Shown here: in pieces, positions 56,328-64,000 of the stretch
Position numbering within the stretch: position 1 is the first letter of the stretch
How the letters are laid out: every line of letters starts with the position of its first letter
Origin: Neisseriaceae bacterium ESL0693
Lineage (GTDB): Bacteria > Pseudomonadota > Gammaproteobacteria > Burkholderiales > Neisseriaceae
Direction of reading: 5' to 3'
Length of the DNA stretch: 64,000 nucleotides
Assembly (NCBI GenBank): GCA_029433475.1
Contig: JAQTIE010000006.1
Coordinates: 124,001-188,000 of the forward strand
Notes under the pieces: model-generated
What the model saw: the letters and a program-made list of their open reading frames with translations, nothing else
Databases searched by the model: none
Told to the model about the DNA's origin: nothing
Translations under genes and position numbers: made by a program

Positions 56328-57302
56328 TCAAGCAATGGATTGATTCCGGCAGAGATACAGATTATTTTCATCATCGATATCATAGCGCCATAAGAAATCA
56401 TCCGGATTTTTGATGCGAAGAGGTTGTGGCATGATGAACTCACCCAAGGTAATGATACTTTCTGCAAAACGATGTGGGGTATCGACATCTCTCTGGTTTT
56501 GCGCATGACCTAACGGTGAGATGCCCTGAAAACCCACTGCAATCGGTACCAGCCAGCCAGAGGTCTGCCGGTGGGCAATCCATTCTACTGATGCGGTTTT
56601 TGATGTCTCTGATGGCTGACTTTCAACCGGGTGATGATGAATGCTTATATAATCCAGTAAGATATCTAATATGTCTTTTTCAGAAGAGTGATTACTGGTT
56701 TGATGATCGTCAGGTGCATTATTGAGAGCCTTAATCAGTAAATCCCGGCGTTCGATCAAGACATAACCGGGCATCAATGAACACAGTAGTTTAAGATAAA
56801 CAACTGATTCTGTTTCGATATCATCTTCACTGATGTCGATTAATTGTACCCGCTGCGATAACGGCATGAGATCGCCGCCGGCAAATTTCATGGTATTGAG
56901 TAGTTGCGTTACATCTTGGATGAACGCAGACCTGCTTTCATTCTCGGCCAGATTCATGTCAGATTCCTGCCGGATTTCAATCAATAATGATACCGATAAA
57001 TGGCAACGTGCTTCTTCGATAAAGGGAGGCCGGTTGCCGTCTTTATCCAGTGGATTGGCGGTACCAATAATTGAGCTTATAAAATCATTTTTGCCTTTAT
57101 AGGTTTGTAAGTCCATTTGGTGACAACTGATGGCCAGTTGAAATAGTTTTACCGGCCATTTGGTTTGTAGCTTTCTTTGCAGTGCATGCATGGCACCCAG
57201 CCAGGCGGTCATGGCCGGAAAACCGATGGTATAGGGGCTACTCATGGCGTTGGCGTTATGGATGTTTAATCGGGGCAATAACAGGAAAGTACGGGTAGTC
57301 AT
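56328..57302 (-). CDS. csy2: Type I-F Cascade subunit Csy2 (Cas5f)
   Basis: The 324-residue protein opens LLLPRLNIHNANAMSSPYTIGFPAMTAWLGAMHAL, the well-conserved Csy2 start, and has SGWLVPIAVGFQGISPLG and FAESIITLGEF near the end. With Csy1 it binds the 5' handle of crRNA and takes part in PAM recognition. Its ATG overlaps the csy1 stop by one base. Confidence 0.95.
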   Translation of the reverse strand: MTTRTFLLLPRLNIHNANAMSSPYTIGFPAMTAWLGAMHALQRKLQTKWPVKLFQLAISCHQMDLQTYKGKNDFISSIIGTANPLDKDGNRPPFIEEARCHLSVSLLIEIRQESDMNLAENESRSAFIQDVTQLLNTMKFAGGDLMPLSQRVQLIDISEDDIETESVVYLKLLCSLMPGYVLIERRDLLIKALNNAPDDHQTSNHSSEKDILDILLDYISIHHHPVESQPSETSKTASVEWIAHRQTSGWLVPIAVGFQGISPLGHAQNQRDVDTPHRFAESIITLGEFIMPQPLRIKNPDDFLWRYDIDDENNLYLCRNQSIA

Positions 57303-58570
57303 TATAAAAATTCCTTATCGTGTTCCAGTTGTTCTTTTAGCAGATCATGAGCTTTCCGGAAGATATGGCGATAATCTACATCTTGAAGTTGAATGCGCTT
57401 TCCTGCTTGTTTAGACAGATGGTCTGCAATCCAGTCGCTAATACATTCTTGAATGTCATCATACCATTCAGAATTATTCTGACGTTGTTGCTGTTGATCT
57501 GGATGCAGATCCAGCCAGATTCGCTGTGATTCAGGGAGACGGTGATAACGCGGGTCTTTACTCCAGCCTGGGGTTTGTTCTTTGATTCTGTCAGCTTGCC
57601 GTAGAATTTCCTCAATTATCTCGTCAAGTGCATCATTGATGTCTTCACGTGTTTCCATATTATTTGGTTTTATATCAATCAGTTTTTTCAGTATACTAAA
57701 TAATATTTTAAATGGTTCATTTTCAATAAACAGACATTGATCAAAAAAATCTTTGGTGGGTAAACGAATTGGTTGTTTGTTTAATTCTGGCGGAATACAA
57801 GGCAATAAATAGGCTCGGCCAGCATTCTGGTTATTTAAAACACTGATGTTTTGTGGTTTGGTGCCACCGTAAGCGGTTATGGTCAGATTAGGCAGATCCT
57901 GAAAACCATTATGCCATTGCTGATCTTTCTTGCATTGGCGGGCTTTTTTGCTTTCGTCACTAAAACGCATATGATCAATGCGTTGTTTTAATTCAGTGAC
58001 CATACCGGAAGGGGTCAGAATGGATAATAGATGGTAGCTGCCGTCATCCAGCGGGAAATAGACTTGTTTGATCAGTGCATCTGTTCTGGGTTTGGCCGCA
58101 TCGGCTTTGATGCTGAGAAAATCCTGTCTGATGTCTTTAAAATCAAGATGAAGTGCACTGATAAAGTTTTGGATAAGTGGAGTTTCTGATTCAAAATGTG
58201 CTAATACGGTCTCTTCATCTGATAGTGGGATTGACAGGAATTTATAGACGTCCATGGCAGCGGCATTGCCCAATACATCCAGTGGATAAGTCATGTTACC
58301 GCTGCGAAGATAACCATCGTTATTGGATGTGGCTTGAGCAACCAGAGAAGAAATTTTAGCACTGGGGTGGCTGAATTTTCCCGGATGGCTCACCATGGAA
58401 AGCTGCGTAACGCGTTTGGCTGCATCAGTAATCCAGATGGCGGGTGCAAATTTTTCTGTGGCAGAGACTTTAATCAGCTGTTGTTGTGCTTCATCGGTCT
58501 CTTTTTTGAGTTTAGCGTCCAGCCATTTTTGTTTCCGTTCTGCCAAGAAATCCAGAATTTTTTGTGTCAT
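57302..58570 (-). CDS. csy1: Type I-F Cascade subunit Csy1 (Cas8f)
   Basis: The 422-residue protein is the large subunit of the type I-F surveillance complex, involved in PAM reading. Family parts are FAPAIWITDAAKRVTQLSMVSHPGKFSHPSAK near the N-terminus, LPDLTITAYGGTKPQNISVLNNQNAGRAYLLPC-like sequence in the middle and a Trp-rich helical C-terminus. A GGAGGATCCC box precedes the start. It follows cas2-3 by 12 bases. Confidence 0.94.
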   Translation of the reverse strand: MTQKILDFLAERKQKWLDAKLKKETDEAQQQLIKVSATEKFAPAIWITDAAKRVTQLSMVSHPGKFSHPSAKISSLVAQATSNNDGYLRSGNMTYPLDVLGNAAAMDVYKFLSIPLSDEETVLAHFESETPLIQNFISALHLDFKDIRQDFLSIKADAAKPRTDALIKQVYFPLDDGSYHLLSILTPSGMVTELKQRIDHMRFSDESKKARQCKKDQQWHNGFQDLPNLTITAYGGTKPQNISVLNNQNAGRAYLLPCIPPELNKQPIRLPTKDFFDQCLFIENEPFKILFSILKKLIDIKPNNMETREDINDALDEIIEEILRQADRIKEQTPGWSKDPRYHRLPESQRIWLDLHPDQQQQRQNNSEWYDDIQECISDWIADHLSKQAGKRIQLQDVDYRHIFRKAHDLLKEQLEHDKEFL

Positions 58571-58582
58571 GGGATCCTCCGG

Positions 58583-61500
58583 TTAGGATAATTCAGAAAA
58601 TAAGCCAAAATAATCAGAATAATAAAGATATTTCTTTCTTTTTATGTTTTCATTTGCCGTTTGTTGAAGTAATGTTAATTCACCATAGCGTTCAGATAAT
58701 TTTTCCATCATGTTTTCTATGGTTTGGTCTGTATTGTGACGGTTGTTTACAACTTTTGCCATGTCCTTTTTTGCTTTTTGTCGTAATACTTTCTGATAAT
58801 CATTGGATAACCACAGTCGGTTATGGTGTACTGCTGATAAAGCGGGTATGGGTTTGATATTGTAAAACTGCTCTTGCGAATTCAATTCGCCTTGTGGGCT
58901 GCGTTCATGTACCACCCAAGGATGATCTGAATCTTTATAGACAAAATACAGTATTGTATTGATACTTCCATGACGAAAACGATGCAGTTTTTGCGGTAGT
59001 CCTGTCAGAAACCAGCTTTCATCTAACCAGCCATGCAGGCCTTTAGGGCCTGTGAGCTCAGACTGGGTTAATAATTGCTGTATATAGAAGTGTTCCAGAT
59101 CGGCCAGAAACCGGGTGGGATGCAGCTCTGGATTTTTGTGAATACGGGTGCTGGCATCGACGCCGGTACGCAATTTATCTTCATCCAGAAGTTTGGTTAA
59201 ATCTTTGGTTTCTAAATGATAACTTCCAAATCCTTTCTCATAACCCGGCCGGCTGAAGGCAACGTCTGCACCTTGCAGACCTTTGAAATTGTATTGCAGA
59301 ATACCAATATTGGGATCTTGGATTTCTTGGTTACGATGGCGCCGGATACGACCACACATCTGAATAATGGAACGCATGGACGAGGGTTCGATAATGCCCC
59401 AGTCAAAATCATGATCCCGGCCGACTTCTTCTACCGGTGAAGCCACCAGAATAAAAATAACATTCTGGGCATCGGTCTGGTCAAGATGTCTGCGGATCAT
59501 CGGGTTTTCGTGTGGCTTACGCGGTGGTTTACGGTTTAAGACCTGATCCAGATGATGTTCCTGTTCATGGCGCAACAGCATGATCTGGCGGCTGTGATAA
59601 ACCATGATGCGTGGTGCGGTATCGCCTGGCCAAGGGGTATTTTCATCCATTAAATACTGTGCCACAGCCACGCAAGGGTCAATATTGGCCATGCGTACCA
59701 CACCGAAGGAATAGCATTTTTTTGTATCAGGGTCAATTTCGTGGTGATGCTGATGTAATTCAATAATGTGTTCTTTTATTCTTTCAGCATAAGCTTTAAT
59801 CAGGCTGGTTTTATCCTGTTTGCCGGTTTTTAAATCCTCACAGGGAATAATATAAGCACGTTGTTTACTGGGTTGTTTGGTTAATTCAGCCAGTCGTTTA
59901 TGGATAAAATGCTGGTGTTGTTGCTGGTAATTGGCGAGGGCAGCAGTGGTTTCGTTGCTGGTGACGGGGTATACATCTATATTATTTTTGAATTCATCTA
60001 TCCACATGGCGGTAATGGGCTGCTGTATTTGTTTAAACGCCTGATGCTGCCGCCAGCCTTTCTGATAGGCGTGAAATAAACCCATGGCCAGATCGGGGGG
60101 AATGGTGGCTGAAGACAACATGACTTTGCGTCCGAGCATGCCGGCCAGATGCACCAGTCTGCTGATGGCGCGGAAATCTTCGGGGTTAAAGTCGTCTACT
60201 TCATCCAGTACCAGATCAGAAGACAGTAAGCGCAAACAGGGCAGCAGGTATCTGCCTCCTTTGACGGTTTCAGTAGCGCCAATAATATGGTCAATGGTGC
60301 AGACTAATACGGGTTTGTATAGTAAAGATTTATTTTTATTTGATTTTTTCGGTGGAAACAAGGCCTGCATGAATTCTGCTTCGGGCAGCGGCACAAAATC
60401 CTCATCATTCAACTCACCTTCTAATAGTTCTTCTTCGGATTCAGAGCCGTTAAATTGTGACTCTGAGCCGGATGGTGATTTAGACGATTCTTTGTCCAGA
60501 TCATGCAATTCCTGAATCGCCTGGGAGCCAATCAATACTGCCAGGTCTGCTTCAGTCAGCCCCAGTTGTTTGCGATAGACGTCCCCCGTTTGCAGCGTGA
60601 GGGTACGTAATCCCAAGGCCAGAATATAGCGCAATGAGCGGCCGTCTTCTGAAAGTGCTTGCATGATTTTGGCATTGGCAATGGTTTTGCCTTGGCCGGT
60701 GCTGGCCATGTTGACAATAAACCAGCCTTGATGATGGGCATCCGGATATTGCTGGCGATATTGACGGATTTTCTGAACAGCTGTGTCCTGCCATTCATAG
60801 GCACGCGGACTTTTTTTCAGTAGTCGCCGGTTTTCTGTCTGGTGCATGTTGTTTTCCAGACAGCTGAGTGATTGCGCCGCACGTAAAGCATGCTGGCAGA
60901 CATTCACCAGATGTTCGTCCAGCCATTGTTTGGGTTTGCGCTCTTTATCGGTATTGGCCCATAAGCCGATATTGCTTGGCCAGTCTTTGTCTTTGTCGCA
61001 GGAGGAGTAATAATGGTCGCCCAAAGTCAGGCACCAGTGTGCATGATGTAAAACCAACCGCCAGGCACCGGAATCTTGTACTTCTTTTGCTGAATGGGTT
61101 TGCTGTTCTAAGCGTTGCGCCCATTTTCTGATCTGTTGATGCCATTGCGATGAATGGCTCAGTAATTTATTTTTATCAAATTTAATGGTATGGCTGACAT
61201 TGTCCCGGTACAGATGGTTATAACCCCATTCATCGTTAATGTATTTGAATAGCTGTGTCACGTCTGCCGCTGGTGCTGCTTCAAATCTGGCGCGCTGGTT
61301 TTGATCAGTAACAGTGGGCAGCCGGTGATGCGACATGATTAACCAGGCCACCCATTGCGCCAATGGTGGTAAAGATGATAAAGGCAATAATAGTGATTCT
61401 GTTTGTCTTTTATGTTTATCGAAGTAGTATTTAGTAAGTCCTTTACATTCTGCTGCAACCAGTGACAACAGTTCTGCTTCAAGTTTAATAAAGTCATTTT

Positions 61501-62035
61501 GATCTTGCTGTAATGCCTGTAACCAGGCTGCATCGGTATTAAAGTGTCCGGATTTTTGCACCAGTGCGCATAACAGTAATACCGATACCCATTCATGCCG
61601 GAAAGGATCACTGATTTTTGAGAAAGTCAGTTTTTTCTGAAATACCTGATTGGCTTTACCCCAGTCGTGCAGGAGGGCGGCAACGGCGACCAGGGCTTTA
61701 ATCAGTGGCAGATAATGCCAGTTATTTTCCCATTGGCTTTGCAGCAGATTGGTACGGGTGGTGTTAACGGGGACGTGCCCGGATGAATTAAATTTACGGC
61801 TATTGCCGACAATCCATTGAAGCTGGCTGAGGCGGTGCGAGCGTACCCAGTGGCAGGCCACAGCGGTATTTTTGGTGGCCTGTTGGCGCAATAGTTTATG
61901 CACAGCCTTGAGGCCTTCTGCTGTGATGATGGTTTGCCATGTGCGCTCACCAATGCGATTGGCAAAGGCATCCAGTATTCTGCGGCTGCGGCTGAGTGCC
62001 TTTTTTTCACATTGGGCAGTAAAGATCACCATCAT
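58583..62035 (-). CDS. cas3f: Type I-F Cas2-Cas3 fusion nuclease-helicase
   Basis: The 1150-residue protein joins an N-terminal Cas2 domain (residues 1-95) to Cas3, as only type I-F does. The HD nuclease part shows LLHDWGKANQVFQKKL (about residue 120); the helicase has the Walker A loop STGQGKTIANAK, a DEVDD Walker B, LSSATIP motif III and CGRIRRHRN motif VI. No frameshift or missing motif is seen, so degradation and, with Cas1, adaptation appear possible. Its start overlaps the cas1 stop by four bases. Confidence 0.96.
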   Translation of the reverse strand: MMVIFTAQCEKKALSRSRRILDAFANRIGERTWQTIITAEGLKAVHKLLRQQATKNTAVACHWVRSHRLSQLQWIVGNSRKFNSSGHVPVNTTRTNLLQSQWENNWHYLPLIKALVAVAALLHDWGKANQVFQKKLTFSKISDPFRHEWVSVLLLCALVQKSGHFNTDAAWLQALQQDQNDFIKLEAELLSLVAAECKGLTKYYFDKHKRQTESLLLPLSSLPPLAQWVAWLIMSHHRLPTVTDQNQRARFEAAPAADVTQLFKYINDEWGYNHLYRDNVSHTIKFDKNKLLSHSSQWHQQIRKWAQRLEQQTHSAKEVQDSGAWRLVLHHAHWCLTLGDHYYSSCDKDKDWPSNIGLWANTDKERKPKQWLDEHLVNVCQHALRAAQSLSCLENNMHQTENRRLLKKSPRAYEWQDTAVQKIRQYRQQYPDAHHQGWFIVNMASTGQGKTIANAKIMQALSEDGRSLRYILALGLRTLTLQTGDVYRKQLGLTEADLAVLIGSQAIQELHDLDKESSKSPSGSESQFNGSESEEELLEGELNDEDFVPLPEAEFMQALFPPKKSNKNKSLLYKPVLVCTIDHIIGATETVKGGRYLLPCLRLLSSDLVLDEVDDFNPEDFRAISRLVHLAGMLGRKVMLSSATIPPDLAMGLFHAYQKGWRQHQAFKQIQQPITAMWIDEFKNNIDVYPVTSNETTAALANYQQQHQHFIHKRLAELTKQPSKQRAYIIPCEDLKTGKQDKTSLIKAYAERIKEHIIELHQHHHEIDPDTKKCYSFGVVRMANIDPCVAVAQYLMDENTPWPGDTAPRIMVYHSRQIMLLRHEQEHHLDQVLNRKPPRKPHENPMIRRHLDQTDAQNVIFILVASPVEEVGRDHDFDWGIIEPSSMRSIIQMCGRIRRHRNQEIQDPNIGILQYNFKGLQGADVAFSRPGYEKGFGSYHLETKDLTKLLDEDKLRTGVDASTRIHKNPELHPTRFLADLEHFYIQQLLTQSELTGPKGLHGWLDESWFLTGLPQKLHRFRHGSINTILYFVYKDSDHPWVVHERSPQGELNSQEQFYNIKPIPALSAVHHNRLWLSNDYQKVLRQKAKKDMAKVVNNRHNTDQTIENMMEKLSERYGELTLLQQTANENIKRKKYLYYSDYFGLFSELS

Positions 62036-63009
62036 AGCGATGCATCCTCCTCAATATTGGTGTCATTAATATTGGCCAGAGCATGGTGTTTGACAGTGTT
62101 GAATAAATAGTCTAATGCCTGATGTTCCGTAAATTTCTGGAGTAATTGCTGACGAAATTCCTGTTCTGTCAGATTTTCTTTGGCAGCGATAAATGCCCAG
62201 GGTAAAACCAGGGCATCTTTGATCAAGTCAGCCACATCAAACACCAGAGCACCGCGGCGGGTTTTTCCGTGCATGACGGCAAAGCCGTGCGGAATGCCCA
62301 ATACCCATAAAGCACAGGCAGCCAGGCCATAGGCCAGATAGTTACCATGATTGAGAAACTGATTGGCCTGATCAGGTTCTTCATGCTGGCGACTGAATTT
62401 TCCGTAGCCAGTCAGTTTAGCCGCCAGTCGATATAAACTTTTGGTAGCTGGCGCTTCTGCATTGATCAGCAGGTCTTTGACATCTGGACTCTGATCAATT
62501 TTTTTTCGGAAAGATTGCAAAATGCGCTCGATTTCCAGTTCATCGGCATAAAAACCGTTGTCATGCAGATCACGGTCTTTTTGCCATACCCGATTCAGAT
62601 AATCAATACGAGCCAGCTGAAACTGTTTGGCAACATTTAAGCGCTGCGTTGCATCAAACCAGAATTTCAGCCAGCCCTGGACATAGGCGGTAGGGCGGTA
62701 TTCATTCTGTGGCGTCAGCCATTCGACTTCGGTACCGCTGAAAAGCGGTGTTGCACCACTACCACAAAAACCGACCAGAACGCCGGCGCTGGTAAGCATA
62801 CGCATGGCGGCCTGAGTGATGGAGGTACCGGTACCCAGTAACAATACCGTGGTATTGGCAATGGGAATATTCCAGTATTGATGGGCTTGTTTGGATTCGG
62901 TCAGATACAGTACACGACCATCTTTCTGCATAACGCGACAATGTTCCAGATAATATAAATTAGCTCGTTTGGAATGCAGAATGGCTTTCAGATCGGTTAA
63001 TTGTTCCAT
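62032..63009 (-). CDS. cas1: CRISPR adaptation integrase Cas1, type I-F
   Basis: The 325-residue integrase inserts new spacers with Cas2-3. It starts LKAILHSKRANLYYLEHCRVMQKDGRVLYLTE, the I-F Cas1 N-terminus, and has the metal site spread over INAEAPATKSLYR (Glu), FAVMHGKTRRG (His) and VFDVADLIKDALVLPWAF (Asp). It is the first gene of the cas operon, 114 bases downstream of recO on the same strand; the gap is very AT-rich and should carry the operon promoter. Confidence 0.96.
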   Translation of the reverse strand: MEQLTDLKAILHSKRANLYYLEHCRVMQKDGRVLYLTESKQAHQYWNIPIANTTVLLLGTGTSITQAAMRMLTSAGVLVGFCGSGATPLFSGTEVEWLTPQNEYRPTAYVQGWLKFWFDATQRLNVAKQFQLARIDYLNRVWQKDRDLHDNGFYADELEIERILQSFRKKIDQSPDVKDLLINAEAPATKSLYRLAAKLTGYGKFSRQHEEPDQANQFLNHGNYLAYGLAACALWVLGIPHGFAVMHGKTRRGALVFDVADLIKDALVLPWAFIAAKENLTEQEFRQQLLQKFTEHQALDYLFNTVKHHALANINDTNIEEDASL

Positions 63010-63123
63010 AAAATCCCATGTTAATTTAAATATTTATTGTCATAGGGTGTATTATAAACAGATCAACAATAATTATTTAATATTTACAATAATAAATTTA
63101 AAATATTAAATAGGAAATATAAG

Positions 63124-63867
63124 TTAAGTGTTTTTGTTTATGAAATTCTGTAGCTGTTGCAGAATCCGGCGGCTATGAATACCCTCCGGTAATCTGAAAT
63201 CCAATAGCATACGGGTTAAGCGCAAGGCTTCGTTGTGCTCTTCTTGAGTCTGTAAATTGTGTTTGGTTAATGCCTGCAAAGTTTGGCCCCGGATAATCAG
63301 GCCTTGTTCATGAGTCTCAGATGGTGTGTCTGCTACCCGCCGCGGTGCGTGTTCGGGGCGCAGCCAGTAGGATTGGTCTGTATCAATGGGTTTGGCATGC
63401 TGATCCTGACTGATGTCTGGCGCAATGCCCAGCGATTTTAAGAGTGTCCATTCAAAATAGCGCAGCTGTGCCAGGTGTTCCCCTTGGCTGATGTGCTGTA
63501 AAACGGTATATAACGCTTGATAAATGGCGGGTGACGGGTCTTCGCGAGCAGTGAGTTTCTGTACTAGTTCATTGACATATAAAGCGCTGAACAGTGATTG
63601 ATTCTGTGGCTGTGGCCAGCCGCCCATCCATTGGGCGCGGTGCAGGATTTTAAGTTCTTGCTGGCCGTACCATGAAAGTGATAAGGGCACAAAAGGGGTG
63701 AGTATGCCGCGCAATTCACTTTGCCGTTTGCGCGCACTGCGGGCAATCAGGCTGATGCGACCATAATCGCGGCTGAATACTTCAATAGACAGGCTGCTTT
63801 CGCGCCAGGGTCTGGTGGCCAGTAAAAAAGCGGGCTGATGATTAATACGGTTGGCAAGGGCGGGCAT
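63124..63867 (-). CDS. recO: DNA repair protein RecO
   Basis: The 247-residue protein has the RecO build: an N-terminal OB fold (PAFLLATRPWRESSLSIEVFSRDYGRISLIARSARKRQSELRG), then a helical domain with ALYVNELVQKLT and the C-terminal LTRMLLDFRLPEGIHSRRILQQLQNF. RecO helps load RecA onto SSB-coated DNA in the RecF pathway. A zinc cysteine cluster is absent, as in many betaproteobacterial RecO proteins. Confidence 0.93.
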   Translation of the reverse strand: MPALANRINHQPAFLLATRPWRESSLSIEVFSRDYGRISLIARSARKRQSELRGILTPFVPLSLSWYGQQELKILHRAQWMGGWPQPQNQSLFSALYVNELVQKLTAREDPSPAIYQALYTVLQHISQGEHLAQLRYFEWTLLKSLGIAPDISQDQHAKPIDTDQSYWLRPEHAPRRVADTPSETHEQGLIIRGQTLQALTKHNLQTQEEHNEALRLTRMLLDFRLPEGIHSRRILQQLQNFINKNT

Positions 63868-63920
63868 GATTTATGTCAGTAAGAGGATTCAGTTTATTAT
63901 AACTTGATGCCATACTAAAA

Positions 63921-63949
63921 TTGACCCTTGAGGTTAAAAAAGGCATAAT
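63921..63949 (+). promoter_or_regulatory. Sigma-70 promoter for the gene at the window edge
   Basis: TTGACC (63921-63926), a 17-base gap and CATAAT (63944-63949) lie 40 bases before the plus-strand ATG at 63989, and diverge from recO. Confidence 0.65.
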
Positions 63950-63988
63950 TCTCCCGATAACAAATACTTAATATTCAGGCAGCCGGTA

Positions 63989-64000
63989 ATGTCGTTACTG
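63989..64000 (+). CDS. Start of a plus-strand gene, cut by the window end
   Basis: Four codons (MSLL) are visible after the promoter at 63921-63949. Too little is present to name the product. A gene here is likely because of the promoter and its divergent position from recO. Confidence 0.4.

Overview
The window looks like the chromosome of a betaproteobacterium of the family Neisseriaceae. Clues are a pyruvate dehydrogenase E3 with an N-terminal lipoyl domain (p64k type), a hot-dog acyl-CoA hydrolase of Neisseria type, a BASS transporter close to the meningococcal ASBT homologue, a chorismate lyase/riboflavin synthase pair and a moderately AT-rich composition with very AT-rich spacers. A type VI secretion (T6SS) cargo locus and a type I-F CRISPR-Cas operon make a bee-gut symbiont such as Snodgrassella plausible. 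That genus-level guess is inference; no 16S or other marker is present.

Layout. 0.4-23.3 kb is housekeeping: ubiC, ribE, acyl-CoA thioesterase, corA, ppx, glnA, aroE-mtgA, cbpA-cbpM, the aceE-aceF-lpdA pyruvate dehydrogenase cluster, an AI-2E-family permease, rpsT, a BASS transporter, gph-recX and hemB. 23.6-28.4 kb is an accessory T6SS-type island. It holds a PAAR protein, a putative papain-like cysteine-hydrolase effector, two pairs of Ig-like lipoproteins (candidate periplasmic immunity proteins) and two detached copies of the last 46 codons of the effector, arranged as about 1.18-kb repeat units. A nonsense-broken membrane protein gene lies beside it. 29.1-42.7 kb returns to core genes: pqiABC, leuC-(two entericidin-like lipoproteins)-leuD-leuB, gshA-trpS-gshB, dgkA and dapF-DUF484-membrane protein. 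44.1-47.2 kb carries ETF:ubiquinone oxidoreductase and two uncharacterised genes.

48.07-49.84 kb holds two tandem copies of a self-contained unit that I do not recognise. Each has a promoter with a perfect TTGACA box, a structured leader of about 220 nt, a 40-codon small ORF overlapping the next start, a 127-131-aa helical protein and a terminal hairpin. In the leader, two long stems cross each other (a pseudoknot), and several differences between the copies are compensatory base-pair changes, so the fold appears to be selected. This is the best candidate for an undescribed system here.

50.2-54.0 kb carries tRNA-Thr(CGT), a second BASS-like transporter, a PiT phosphate transporter and thiE. 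54.6-63.0 kb is a complete type I-F operon (cas1, cas2-3, csy1, csy2, csy3, cas6f) whose key motifs all appear intact. No CRISPR array follows it. Only two badly decayed I-F-like repeats are visible about 500 bp beyond cas6f. recO and the first codons of a plus-strand gene close the window. All statements come from reading the sequence and the translated proteins; no database search was possible.
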